Numbered from the stretch's first letter, positions 43,149 through 53,926 are shown. The stretch is DNA of 64,000 bases from Polynucleobacter necessarius (GCF_900095175.1 NZ_LT606946.1:1705417-1769416); one strand, 5' to 3'. Program-made: numbers and translations. The notes: generated by a model not told the origin, from the sequence alone.

Positions 43149-43673
43149 ATGTACTATGCTCTCATCATGACAGTATCTCCGCAAATTCATTCGATTCAAA
43201 TTGCTTCTCAAGCGGGCGAGTCGATGGTGCAGCTTACACAAGCCAATATCGTTGCCGGCAAAGGAATTGAGGGTGATCGCTACGCTCTGGGCATAGGCGC
43301 ATTCTCTAAAACCAAACCCAAGATTCGACATATTTCTCTCATTGCGCTTTCTGGCATCGAGCATGCCAATCAACAGCTCCTTGCCAAGCAATATGCGGTT
43401 TTTAGTGAAAGTGATGCCCGCAGAAATCTTGTGATTAGTGGCATTTCTGCAAATGAGCTTAACGATCTGGTGGGTAAGATTTTCTATTTAGGTGGCCTTA
43501 TGTTTAGGGGCACAGAATTGTGTGCGCCCTGCCAGCGACCAGCTAATCCACTCAAAAGACCCGATTTCATGAGTGCATTTGATAACAGAGGCGGTATTAG
43601 AGCAGAGGCGCTCGAGTCCGGATGCCTTATTCCTGGCGACCTCCTCCACCTTACAGAACCCGATCGAAGCTAA
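43149..43673 (+). CDS. MOSC domain protein
   Basis: The MOSC fold is shared with the C-terminal domain of molybdenum cofactor sulfurase and binds sulfur or molybdopterin-type ligands. The 174-residue protein has EGDRYALGIGAF near residue 40, ARRNLVISGI, and the conserved cysteine in ELCAPCQRPA. An ATG at 43167 is an equally good start. The substrate is unknown. Twenty bases downstream the histidine phosphatase gene begins, so they may be co-transcribed. Confidence 0.82.
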   Translation: MYYALIMTVSPQIHSIQIASQAGESMVQLTQANIVAGKGIEGDRYALGIGAFSKTKPKIRHISLIALSGIEHANQQLLAKQYAVFSESDARRNLVISGISANELNDLVGKIFYLGGLMFRGTELCAPCQRPANPLKRPDFMSAFDNRGGIRAEALESGCLIPGDLLHLTEPDRS

Positions 43674-43692
43674 CTCGATTTAATATTGCCAT

Positions 43693-44339
43693 ATGCCAAC
43701 AACAACACTCTGCCTTATTCGCCATGGCGAAACCGCCTGGAATGCCGAAAGACGCTTGCAAGGCCATACCGATACCCCCCTAATCCCAAAGGTGTATTAC
43801 AAGCACGCCAAATGGCTCAAGCACTTAAAGACATTAATCTCAAATTTGATATCTTGTATACCAGCGACTTGAAAAGAGCGGCTGATACGGCAAATGCAGT
43901 GGTCGAATTATTTGGAGTGGAAGCACAAGTCGATAGCGCTTTACGAGAGCGCAATTTTGGCGCACTTCAAGGACTCTCAATTACTGAAGCCCCTCTGCTG
44001 CAACCCGATATTTGGCAAGCGCATATTGCACGCGACTTAGATCATGATCTCGAAGGCGGTGAAAGTATTCAGCAGTTTGCAGTTCGTGTACAAAATGCCC
44101 TGGACAGAATCCAAGAGCGCCACGCTGGTAAAACTATTTTGGTGGTTAGTCATGGCGGCACACTCGACATGATGTATCGAATTGCCAGCAAGCAATCTCT
44201 CAATGCTGAGCGGATTGTCTCGGTACCAAATGCATCATTAAATTGGATTAGCCATGAAGAAGTGAATGGCTGGGCAGTAGAACAATGGGCGGATGCTCGC
44301 CACCTGAAAGGCCCTGCTCTAGAAAACGTTGACCTCTAA
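43693..44339 (+). pseudogene. Histidine phosphatase (phosphoglycerate mutase-like), frameshifted
   Basis: The first frame starts at the ATG 43693 and gives MPTTTLCLIRHGETAWN, with the catalytic RHGE motif, through QGHTDTPL. Near 43782 (CCCCCCTAATCCC) one base is missing. The family sequence NPKGVLQARQMAQAL then continues in another frame and runs to 44339, with the second histidine in VVSHGGTLD. One added A would restore a 215-residue enzyme. The long open frame from 43686 lacks RHG and would not be active. Confidence 0.85.
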
Positions 44340-44371
44340 GTAAAAAGTCACCATCAGGTGACTTTTTACTT
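44338..44371. terminator. Bidirectional terminator
   Basis: AGTAAAAAGTCACC (44339-44352) and GGTGACTTTTTACT (44357-44370) form an exact 14-bp inverted repeat around ATCA, with A and T runs in the outer stem. It serves the convergent genes on both sides. Confidence 0.9.
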
Positions 44372-44383
44372 TGCAGAAATGAT

Positions 44384-44623
44384 TTATTTTCTGATATGCG
44401 CGTGACGAGCAGCATCTTGTGACATACCCTCACCCTTTGGTTTGTCTTCAAGCGCTTCTTTTTCAGCAGTAATTTCTTTGCGGCGCTCTTTACAAGAACC
44501 AGCAATCTCTTGCAAAGCCTTACGAGCTCTAGCAGCAGAAGCTTTAATCCCTTTACCGTGGAACTTTTCATTCTCTGATTGGTATATTTCGAAAGCGGCA
44601 ATTAATTTGTCATGATGGGACAT
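44384..44623 (-). CDS. Small charged hypothetical protein
   Basis: A 79-residue protein, largely helical by composition, with KGIKASAARARKALQEIAG in the middle. Lys, Arg, Ala and Glu dominate. It has no signal peptide or membrane segment. The mid-section resembles small nucleoid-type proteins, but no firm family can be named. It ends at the terminator at 44338-44371, and a GGAA ribosome site precedes its ATG. Confidence 0.65.
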   Translation of the reverse strand: MSHHDKLIAAFEIYQSENEKFHGKGIKASAARARKALQEIAGSCKERRKEITAEKEALEDKPKGEGMSQDAARHAHIRK

Positions 44624-44695
44624 ATTTTTCCTTATGAATAATTGAAATAATCAGCTTAGAAGCACTTTAACCCAATATATCAAAATCACTACAAT

Positions 44696-45448
44696 TTATT
44701 TCGTCCACCGATTAATAATTGCTTTTAATTTTTCTGGCCCCAGCTCAGAAAGATACAAATTAAAGTCATCCCTCAATTTGGAGCCTTTTTTAAAGGCAAA
44801 TCCTAGATTATCAAACCCAACCACTTGGTAGCTGCTGCTCACCGGGAGATTTAATGATTTTTGATAACTCTGCAACATTACGCTGTCCACAAATACCAGG
44901 TCCACATTGCCATTTTGTAAGGCAATCAAGGCCTCTGCGGGTGATGGATATAGCTTTACTTGGTCTAAGGAGTAATACCCTTTTGGCTGCAGCACATTTT
45001 TTACATAATCATCAAAGACGCTGCCGGTGGGATAAGCAATAGTGTATTTTTTTAACTGAGATAAATCGGTAATCTTGATATGGCGATTTTGCAGGCCAAT
45101 TAAATCCCAAGTACTAGTGAAATAGGGCTTGGAAAAATCTATCACTTCTTTGCGTTTATCTGTAATAGAGATGCCCGAAAAAGCAACGTCGGCCCGCCCA
45201 CTAGTCACGGCACCCAACATGCCCAACCAATCGTATGCAGTCATTTTGAATGCACAGCCCCGTGACTTACAGTAGCCTTCAAATATCTCCAAATCTACGC
45301 CTGTATATTTACCATCTTTCTCAAAAAGCATTGGAGGGATAGAGGGTGATACGGCAACCTTAATTACATTAGACTGCTCCTCTTTAGAGCATGCACTAAA
45401 GATAAGTAGGCTTACCAATACAATTGAAATTAGGCGGGCTAGTCTCAT
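44696..45448 (-). CDS. Family 3 extracellular solute-binding lipoprotein
   Basis: A 250-residue periplasmic binding protein of the polar amino acid type. The lipobox is in LLIFSACSKEE, and the fold shows YTGVDLEIFEGYC, DVAFSGISITDKRKEVIDFSKPY (residues about 88-110) and FVDSVML. No permease or ATPase gene lies nearby, so it is an orphan binding protein or a sensor-type homologue. It starts 37 bp after the panD stop and may share its transcript. Confidence 0.84.
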   Translation of the reverse strand: MRLARLISIVLVSLLIFSACSKEEQSNVIKVAVSPSIPPMLFEKDGKYTGVDLEIFEGYCKSRGCAFKMTAYDWLGMLGAVTSGRADVAFSGISITDKRKEVIDFSKPYFTSTWDLIGLQNRHIKITDLSQLKKYTIAYPTGSVFDDYVKNVLQPKGYYSLDQVKLYPSPAEALIALQNGNVDLVFVDSVMLQSYQKSLNLPVSSSYQVVGFDNLGFAFKKGSKLRDDFNLYLSELGPEKLKAIINRWTK

Positions 45449-45485
45449 GGTGTACTCCGAATTAAATTAGGGTGCGCCTAAAGAG

Positions 45486-45851
45486 TTAATTCACCTTCTT
45501 AATTTCTTTAATGCTATTGCCTTCGCCTAATAGCACAATCTTAGGGACATGTTTTGCAACCTCATCGTTGCCGATTTGTCCGTATGTACAAATAATCAGA
45601 TGGTCGCCAACATGTGCTTTACGTGCAGCGGCGCCATTCAGAGAAACGATCCCAGAGCCACGCTTTGCTTTAATGATGTAAGTTGAGAAACGTTCGCCAT
45701 TGTTAATGTTGTAAAGCTCGATCTTTTCGAACTCACGCATATCGGCAGCATCGAGTAAATCCTCATCGATTCCACAAGAGCCTTCGTAATGCAAATCCGC
45801 CTCTGTAACGGTTGCTCTGTGAATTTTTCCCAACAACATAATGCGATTCAT
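45486..45851 (-). CDS. panD: Aspartate 1-decarboxylase PanD
   Basis: Makes beta-alanine for pantothenate and CoA. The 121-residue pyruvoyl enzyme has the self-cleavage site Gly24-Ser25 in YEGSCGID and the catalytic Tyr in GERFSTYIIKA. Length is normal. It is upstream of the orphan solute-binding protein gene on the same strand. Confidence 0.95.
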   Translation of the reverse strand: MNRIMLLGKIHRATVTEADLHYEGSCGIDEDLLDAADMREFEKIELYNINNGERFSTYIIKAKRGSGIVSLNGAAARKAHVGDHLIICTYGQIGNDEVAKHVPKIVLLGEGNSIKEIKKVN

Positions 45852-45942
45852 ACGATTTCCTCAAGAATTAAAAGCGCGCCTCTTCAAGCGATTTTAGTAG
45901 CTATCTTTCTATTTTCTCAAATTTATTTGAAATTACACTAGC

Positions 45943-45965
45943 AAAAAACCCCGCTTACACGGGGC
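45943..45965 (-). terminator. Terminator after the phasin gene
   Basis: On the minus strand CCCCG (45960-45964) pairs with CGGGG (45949-45953) around six bases, followed by a run of six T (45943-45948). Confidence 0.85.
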
Positions 45966-45990
45966 TTTCTGTGTGGCTATTATCTACTAA

Positions 45991-46548
45991 TTACTTAGCG
46001 CGGCTTTTTGCTGCCTTGGGAGCCTGACCAAATTGACCCTGCGCTGTCTTCATCGCTGTTTCTACGCTTTTCTCAAAGTTTGCGAATGCATCTTGAGTGG
46101 TTGAACGTACTTGATCAAAGTTTTGCATTGCTGTGTTGAATGCTGAGGTAAAGGCGCTTACATATGCCTCGGGACCAGCAGGCGCCTTTGAGGTTGCGGC
46201 CGCTACAAAGCTCTTCAAATCATCTTGTGATTGATCAATAGCGGCTTCCACAGCCTCAACCAATTCTTGATTTCCGCGGCGCAATACTGCAGCTACCTTT
46301 TTCTGATAAGCGGCAACCTCAGCAACTGCCTCTTGTACCTCTGGGCTTTGCAGGAGGTCTAAGGCTGCTTTGGCATCTTTGCCCTTTAACAATTCAGCGG
46401 CCTTAGCTTGCGCATTGGCTACGGCTTGTTGCGCTGCTTGGTAATTGATTTCTGCCAGTTCTTGAGCGTTCTCAAGAGCAGTTTGACCCAATGCGCGGGC
46501 GTTTTCTACGGATTTAGCTTGATTTTCTGCAAATTGATTTTTGAACAT
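45991..46548 (-). CDS. phaP: Phasin family protein (PHB granule coat)
   Basis: Coats polyhydroxybutyrate granules and controls their number and size. The 185-residue protein is Ala/Gln/Glu-rich and helical, with the phasin opening FKNQFAENQAKSVENARALG and a central LLQSPEVQEAVAEVAAYQKK. The tail is Lys/Ala-rich (PKAAKSRAK). It is monocistronic, with its own promoter, two candidate operators and a terminator. The GntP permease at 51739 resembles hydroxybutyrate carriers, which would fit a PHB-using cell. Confidence 0.88.
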   Translation of the reverse strand: MFKNQFAENQAKSVENARALGQTALENAQELAEINYQAAQQAVANAQAKAAELLKGKDAKAALDLLQSPEVQEAVAEVAAYQKKVAAVLRRGNQELVEAVEAAIDQSQDDLKSFVAAATSKAPAGPEAYVSAFTSAFNTAMQNFDQVRSTTQDAFANFEKSVETAMKTAQGQFGQAPKAAKSRAK

Positions 46549-46571
46549 GATATTTCCTTTAAAGAGTTATT

Positions 46572-46637
46572 TGTTGCACTGCACCATATTAATAGCTTAT
46601 TTTGGGCTTAGCAAGCGAATATTGTTGCAAAGCAACA
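46572..46637 (-). promoter_or_regulatory. Phasin promoter with two matching dyads
   Basis: On the minus strand TTGCTA (46609-46614) and TAATAT (46586-46591) are 17 bp apart, a reasonable promoter. TGTTGC-ACT-GCACCA (46572-46586) lies at the expected transcription start and TGTTGC-AAA-GCAACA (46623-46637) upstream of the -35. Their centres are 51 bp apart. PhaR in Cupriavidus necator is known to bind two such places in front of phaP, so a PhaR-type repressor is the likely ligand (inference). Confidence 0.6.
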
Positions 46638-46730
46638 TATAATTCTGGCAGTTCAAGCAGTTTGTTACCAAAAGGCTTTAAACCTCGCTTTAGAGATGTT
46701 TTGCTTTATCTAGTTCAGAAATTAATAGTT

Positions 46731-47282
46731 ATGTGCCGTAGATTCATTGTGCTTCTGCTTTTCTGCATGCCGCTGACCTACTCACGCGCAGAAAGTGTCT
46801 CCGAGTGGTTTCAAAATATGACAAATCATCTGGAGTCCATTTGGGATAAAGGCGGAAATGAGCTTTACATTCCCCTCTATACGTACCACATGCCTTATGC
46901 GTACTCCCAAGACAAGATCAATGAATACACCGAATATCCGATGGGCATTGGCTTTGGAAGAGGCTTAATAAACGAGAGTGGCAATTGGGAGGGTATTTAT
47001 GGGATGACCTTCAAAGACTCACATGGAATTTATCAGTACATGGTCGGCTATGGCTGGATCCCTATGTGGAACATCGGCGATAGTCCTGACTGAAAGTATG
47101 GTGTTGGAGCAACTGCCTTCATCATGTCGCGCCAAGACATCATGAACTACATCCCCTTCCCTGGCGTACCCCCCATTGCCTCCATCAGCTACAAAGACCT
47201 CAGCATTCAGACTGCCTATGTGCCTGGTGGACAAAACGTCGGTAATGTTTTGTTCACTTGGGCTAAATACAATTTGCCCTAA
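46731..47282 (+). pseudogene. pagP: Lipid A palmitoyltransferase PagP, interrupted by TGA
   Basis: PagP is an outer-membrane beta-barrel enzyme that adds palmitate to lipid A. After a signal peptide (MCRRFIVLLLFCMPLTYSRA) the family features follow: LYIPLYTYHMPYAY with the catalytic His, GNWEGIYGMTFKDSHG with the Asp-Ser pair, and GYGWIPMW. TGA at 47091-47093 then stops the frame after GDSPD, and the homologous KYGVGATAFIMSRQD through NYIPFPGVPP to GNVLFTWAKY continues in frame. A Trp codon there is the simplest ancestor. The truncated product lacks half the barrel. Confidence 0.88.
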
Positions 47283-47288
47283 ATATAA

Positions 47289-47821
47289 CTAAGCAGGATC
47301 ACTATCGCTTGGAAAAATGGGGTAGTGAGTCGCTTCAATCACACCATGATTCACAATCAAAGTGATGCGCTTTAGCAAAGTCATTCCAGCAGCAACAAAA
47401 GTAGGCAGCTGCAATGCCCTCTGAAATTGATAATCCTCATCACTCAATACCGGAAACGGTAAATGCAAGCGATCCGCCATCTCCTTTTGGTATTCGGTAG
47501 ATTGCACACTAAAGCCAACCACCTCTGCACCCAAATTACGTAACTCTTGATAGTGATCTCTAAACGAACAGCTTTACAGCTGTACACCCTCTTGCTCCTG
47601 GTCTGATCCCAGCCTTCTAGCAAAGCAACGTTCGGTTGACCTGTCATTGGGTAGCAGTAAATCACCAGGCGACCCTTACTCTCGCCAGGGTTAAATTGAC
47701 TACGGGTGGTGGCATTCAAGACAATGGAAGGCAAGCGCATACCTACCAAATGATCGGCAGCACCATCATCCTGAGTAATAGGTATGTCGCTAGGCAATTG
47801 ATGAAAATTGGTCATAGTCAT
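47289..47821 (-). pseudogene. Peroxiredoxin (AhpC/TSA family), frameshifted twice
   Basis: The N-terminal frame from 47821 is good through GRLVIYCYPMTGQPNVALLEGWDQ. It then leaves the family sequence near 47600, where about two bases are missing. A short third frame carries GARGCTAV, replacing the usual cysteine-bearing segment, and a further shift near 47575 restores RDHYQELRNLGAEVVGFSVQ and the C-terminal half. The peroxidatic region itself is thus scrambled. It is convergent with the broken pagP gene, stops 6 bp apart. Confidence 0.82.
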
Positions 47822-47844
47822 ATCTCTTTAAGCTAAGCTAAATA

Positions 47845-48414
47845 TTACAGCTTGCATGCCGTCTTTTGCGAAGGCCTTCTCTGGGAAACTGTTTCAGCCA
47901 TAGACTCAAACTGTCGATGCACAATATTTTTGATAAAGAAATCGATTATTGCTGATGGCACCATCGAATTTGGCTCAACTTGTGCATCGTATTTAAAGAT
48001 GGCGGAATCTTTCTCAGGTGACAGCCTCCAACTTCCTTTGTAATATTTTGTGTCTCCACTGAGCTGCTCAAATAGCAATGCTTTGTTAGGAAACTCTAGG
48101 TACTCCAACTCGGAGCGCATCTCAAAGGGGATGAATAAAATTCTTTCTTCGAGCAAGCGGGCCACCTTCACTTTATTTCCAGATCTAGAGATTACTTTTG
48201 AATCCACTATTCCAGGCAAACTCTTAGCACCCTCATAATCAGTAATAAATGCAAAGGCTTCGCATGGAGTGATTGGCGCCTCATAGCTTGCATTCACTTG
48301 AAAGCGATCGCCCGCCCTAGTGACGGCAACCTTTAAGTCATAAGAATTAGATGCCTCTTGTGCAATCACAATACCGGATGCTGCAATCAGAAAACAGCTG
48401 AGAAGTCGCTTCAT
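47845..48414 (-). CDS. Exported SRPBCC/START-like protein
   Basis: A 189-residue protein with a signal peptide (MKRLLSCFLIAASGIVIAQ) and a helix-grip type domain, as judged from NASYEAPITPCEAFAFITDYE, a typical opening of polyketide-cyclase-like proteins. SRPBCC proteins bind hydrophobic ligands; here the ligand would be periplasmic and is unknown. It lies 23 bp upstream of the broken peroxiredoxin gene on the same strand. Confidence 0.75.
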   Translation of the reverse strand: MKRLLSCFLIAASGIVIAQEASNSYDLKVAVTRAGDRFQVNASYEAPITPCEAFAFITDYEGAKSLPGIVDSKVISRSGNKVKVARLLEERILFIPFEMRSELEYLEFPNKALLFEQLSGDTKYYKGSWRLSPEKDSAIFKYDAQVEPNSMVPSAIIDFFIKNIVHRQFESMAETVSQRRPSQKTACKL

Positions 48415-48474
48415 GCCAATAGTGTAGAGGCTAATAAGACTGCTTAACGCTCATCACCAAGAAGAATTCGGCCC

Positions 48475-48879
48475 TTATTCCGCTGCTGAACGCATTAACC
48501 TCAAGAGTTCAACATCATGCTCGGGTAAGCCGTCCAATACGCTGGTGAGGCTTGGCATCTTAGCAATAATTTCCTTTGCCAAGAAAAAGCACATTGACCA
48601 TGCAGGAAAACTTCTTTCTTCAATTTCCTCCAGCTTCAATAAGCGCACTTGATGATGACGAGGATCTCGCTGAATTTTTTCCCATATTTTCATGACCTCC
48701 GTGCGAGGCCCCTCTAATATTTGGCCAAAATGTTGATTCTCGTAAAAGAGCACTCCCGATAAGCCTAATTTTTGATTGAGTTGTGCAGCTTGATCGGTAA
48801 GGCGCATCAATGCCAAGACGCCCATATCCTGCGTTGCCTTGCTGATATAGCTCACAGAAATTAATTGGGACTTGCTCAT
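48475..48879 (-). CDS. BLUF-domain blue-light sensor
   Basis: A short single-domain FAD photoreceptor of 134 residues. The BLUF key residues are present: Tyr in ISVSYISKA, Asn in LNQKLGLSGVLFY, Gln in FGQILEGPR, and Trp in FPAWSM. The C-terminal helices after residue 100 are variable. Such proteins signal through partner proteins, and no obvious partner gene is adjacent. katG lies about 0.5 kb away on the other strand. Confidence 0.9.
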   Translation of the reverse strand: MSKSQLISVSYISKATQDMGVLALMRLTDQAAQLNQKLGLSGVLFYENQHFGQILEGPRTEVMKIWEKIQRDPRHHQVRLLKLEEIEERSFPAWSMCFFLAKEIIAKMPSLTSVLDGLPEHDVELLRLMRSAAE

Positions 48880-49019
48880 CTTGTTATCTTAGGATTGAAT
48901 CTAGCTAATCATAGATATTAGCTTTTGATATGGCTTCAATCAATGCTGACTTACCCGCAAGGCTCAGGGCTGCAGATAAGCCATTAAGAGCGTCTCCACT
49001 CCATGTAACCTGCTTAGTT

Positions 49020-49034
49020 ATCTAACAATTAGAT
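49020..49034. promoter_or_regulatory. Perfect dyad upstream of katG
   Basis: ATCTAA-CAA-TTAGAT is an exact inverted repeat that also fits the T-N11-A rule of LysR-type regulators such as OxyR. It lies about 335 bp before katG and 86 bp before a small ORF. No oxyR gene is in the window. The rest of the 48880-49120 interval shows nothing I can name. Confidence 0.35.
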
Positions 49035-49120
49035 TAATAAGTTCATATTAATTCATTAGACAAATCAATTGATTGAGAACAGGATGACTTCATCGCAACA
49101 CAAAAGGAAGGGAGTTAAAA

Positions 49121-49234
49121 ATGGAAATTCAAAATAGATTGGATGGAATTGCAGAAGGCTTGCGCTTCCTCAAACATCAATATGAAAGCGACTTGCTACA
49201 AATATTGAAGCCAGAGACCGTCAAAAGAGGTTGA
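49121..49234 (+). CDS. Putative 37-residue small protein upstream of katG
   Basis: The ORF starts ATG at 49121 with a strong ribosome site (GGAAGGGAG) eight bases upstream and encodes MEIQNRLDGIAEGLRFLKHQ and 17 more residues, with a charged helical look. A second tiny ORF of 11 codons follows at 49237-49272, and a TAACCT/AGGTTA hairpin at 49313-49333 lies before katG. It could be a real small protein or part of a regulatory leader. Confidence 0.45.
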   Translation: MEIQNRLDGIAEGLRFLKHQYESDLLQILKPETVKRG

Positions 49235-49369
49235 TTATGAACATTCTTATCGTATTCATGGCTGGTGAGTAACTGGCTCAGCCAAACCCGAACAAATAAT
49301 TGCTTTATCAGTTAACCTAAGTTGGTCAGGTTACTAAACCATAAATGATTTACCTACAAGGAGATTTAA

Positions 49370-51523
<2,154 letters not shown>

Positions 51524-51546
51524 TTACCGAGGTTAAGCCGTTTGAT

Positions 51547-51577
51547 AAAGGGGCAAATTTTTGCCCCTTTCTTTTTT
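51547..51577 (+). terminator. Terminator after katG
   Basis: AAAGGGGCAAA (51547-51557) and TTTGCCCCTTT (51560-51570) are exact inverted copies, followed by C and six T. Confidence 0.92.
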
Positions 51578-51738
51578 CTAATTTAATTGATAACAGTTTT
51601 TATAGTTTTTTCATTTATATAGCAAATTGTTCTCTTTCGCCTTCCTAAGATCATGGGCTTATTCAAGAAATTGATTTCTAGCCAACACACATTACTATAC
51701 TGAGACATTACTATTTCTGATATGCGAGTGATCACGCC

Positions 51739-53145
51739 ATGGACTTAATCGCAATTGTTGCCTCCCTCGGCCTATTGATGTTGCTCGCTTATCGCGGTAT
51801 GAGCGTGTTGATTTTGGCGCCAGTCATGGCTCTCTTAGCGGTACTGCTGAGTGGCAACCCCGGTGATCTATTACCCGTTTATACCCAAGTATTTATGAAG
51901 GCCATGGGCGGCTATCTCATTCAATACTTCCCACTCTTCTTGCTAGGTTCTGTATTTGGTAAGCTGATGGAATCTTCAGGCTATGCACTAGTGATCGCAA
52001 ATGGTATTACTCAAAAACTAGGTTCTCAGCATGCCCTTTTGGCGGTGGTCTTAGCTTGTGCTATTTTGACGTATGGCGGCGTATCTCTATTTGTGGTCGC
52101 ATTCATGATGTATCCGATTGGCAAGTCACTATTTGAACGCTCAGCCATCTCACTCAATCTTCTTCCCGGCGCAATTGCTCTTGGTGCATTCACCTTCACC
52201 ATGACAGCTCTCCCTGGAACACCGTCTGTACAAAACTCAATTCCAAGTCCTTTCTTTGGAACAGATGCATTTGCAGCACCGGGCTTGGGCTTGATTGCTA
52301 GCTGCGTCATGCTAGGTTTTGGTACGGTGTGGCTCAATCGTCAGAAACGTTTACTCGGCAAAATACCTGCTAAGCAAGAAGATATGGCAGTGGATTTTCA
52401 GACATCAGAAAAAATGTCGGATGACTCCAAAAATATTTCATTTCAGTTGGCTATTGTGCCCATTTTGCTGATGGGCCTGACTAACCTGTTAATGGCCAAA
52501 TGGTTTTTGCCCAACTGGCACCCTGAGTTTTTGCACAACAATACCTTTGGCATCACCTCGCTCTCATCCCTTGCTGGAATCTGGGCCATCATCATTGCCT
52601 TAACCGTGGGCATTTTGTTTATTTATGCGCTGCAAGCGGTTGTCGCCAAACAAACTGCAAGGGCAAATGAGGCAATTAATCAGGGCTCCATTGGCTCCAT
52701 GCTGCCAATTTTGAATACAGCGTCAGAAGTTGGATATGGCTCAGTGATTGCAAGCTTAGGCGGATTTATTCTGATTCGCGAATTTGTTCTCAGCATTGCG
52801 CCTGGTAACCCTCTCATTAGTGAAGCTGTTGCCGTTAATGCGCTAGCGGGCATTACAGGCTCTGCGTCTGGCGGCATGTCTATCGCCCTACAGACACTTG
52901 GCGCCGACTACTTAGCCAAGGCAGTTGCCCTCGGAATCAGTCCCGAGATCCTTCACCGAATTGCTGTAATGGCCTCAGGCTGCATGGATACGCTTCCCCA
53001 CAATGGCGCTGTGATTACTCTGCTTGGCATTTGCCAACTTACTCACCGAGAAGGTTATCGCTACATTGCAATGGTAACTATTGTTTTCCCGTTACTTGCG
53101 TTGGTTCTAGTGATTACTCTAGCCTCGTTCTTTGGCAGCTTTTGA
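51739..53145 (+). CDS. GntP-family permease
   Basis: A 468-residue inner-membrane transporter with about 12 segments. The family includes gluconate and D-beta-hydroxybutyrate carriers; the pattern GGVSLFVVAFMMYPIGKSLF, LPGTPSVQN and SGCMDTLPHNGAVITLL is nearer to the hydroxybutyrate group. The substrate remains an inference. It stands alone, with no catabolic gene beside it, and is convergent with a broken dehalogenase gene. Confidence 0.85.
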   Translation: MDLIAIVASLGLLMLLAYRGMSVLILAPVMALLAVLLSGNPGDLLPVYTQVFMKAMGGYLIQYFPLFLLGSVFGKLMESSGYALVIANGITQKLGSQHALLAVVLACAILTYGGVSLFVVAFMMYPIGKSLFERSAISLNLLPGAIALGAFTFTMTALPGTPSVQNSIPSPFFGTDAFAAPGLGLIASCVMLGFGTVWLNRQKRLLGKIPAKQEDMAVDFQTSEKMSDDSKNISFQLAIVPILLMGLTNLLMAKWFLPNWHPEFLHNNTFGITSLSSLAGIWAIIIALTVGILFIYALQAVVAKQTARANEAINQGSIGSMLPILNTASEVGYGSVIASLGGFILIREFVLSIAPGNPLISEAVAVNALAGITGSASGGMSIALQTLGADYLAKAVALGISPEILHRIAVMASGCMDTLPHNGAVITLLGICQLTHREGYRYIAMVTIVFPLLALVLVITLASFFGSF

Positions 53146-53178
53146 GCGGGCTGCCCGTTCAATGGCTCGCAATATCCA

Positions 53179-53862
53179 CTAAATAACCTCTAGAACCTTA
53201 CTTAAAGAATTGCCTTCATAGTTTGGCTTCTCACCAATTTCCTCAAAAGGGTGTCCAAGGCGATTAACCCAAAATATATCAAATCCAAACCACTTTGCGC
53301 CTAGCGCATCCCAAGCGTTGCTTGACACAAATAGAATTTCTTCTTTTTTGACTGGAAATGCTTTTAATAAAAGCTCATAAGCTTGTGGGGCCGTCTTAAA
53401 TAACCGTATATCTTCAACCGTGATAACTTGATCCAAATAGGGCATCAAACCATTGCTCTTAACTACTGTTGCCAGCATCTCTCTGCTGCCGTTAGACAAA
53501 ATGGCCGTTGGTATTCCTTTGCTTTTTACTGTCTTGAGGACGGTTAGGCTATCTTCAAAACCAGTGAGCTTTGCATACTGACCCATCAAGCACTTCTCAT
53601 CGTCCTGGGTGAGATTTAAGTTCATACGCTTGCAAACGTAATGTAATGAGCGAACTGTTAACTCCCAAAAGGGGAGATAGTGCTTGCTGCCACTAGGATT
53701 GGGGTCACTCATAGTGACGAGGCGTGTGTATTCAATTTAGCGGTCTCGCCACATTAACGCGAAGGCTTGGCCATTACCCGGAAATAACGCTTCCGCCAAC
53801 TCTCCCATGGAATAAACATCAAACAATGTGCCGTAAGCATCAAAGGCTATGGGCTTATACAT
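53179..53862 (-). pseudogene. L-2-haloacid dehalogenase-like HAD hydrolase, in-frame TAA
   Basis: The gene starts at 53862 with MYKPIAFDAYGTLFDVYSMG, including the nucleophilic Asp of type II haloacid dehalogenases. TAA at 53737-53739 interrupts MWRDR-stop-IEYTRLV. The rest is open with AILSNGSREML and VSSNAWDALGAKWFGF, all expected motifs. A CAA-to-TAA change explains the stop. Internal starts in the remaining part would lack the catalytic Asp. Confidence 0.88.
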
Positions 53863-53926
53863 GAAGTCTCCTCATTATTGGTATTTGCTTGTATTGCCGT
53901 TTAAAACGGCGCCGTCTGATGATGTC

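Noticed and set aside
43686-44339. Intact 217-residue protein in the long frame of the histidine phosphatase region
   Set aside because: Its first 30 residues are the wrong frame; the catalytic RHG motif lies in the other frame from 43693, so the gene is frameshifted.
39352-47093. TGA read as tryptophan (altered code or readthrough)
   Set aside because: Two broken genes have TGA where Trp fits, but TGA is also the normal stop of other genes here (for example gatA), and other broken genes have TAA or frameshifts, so simple mutation is the better explanation.
48931-49026. Short open frame starting MASINADLPARL
   Set aside because: No ribosome site and no recognisable homology; it overlaps the dyad region before katG and is probably chance.
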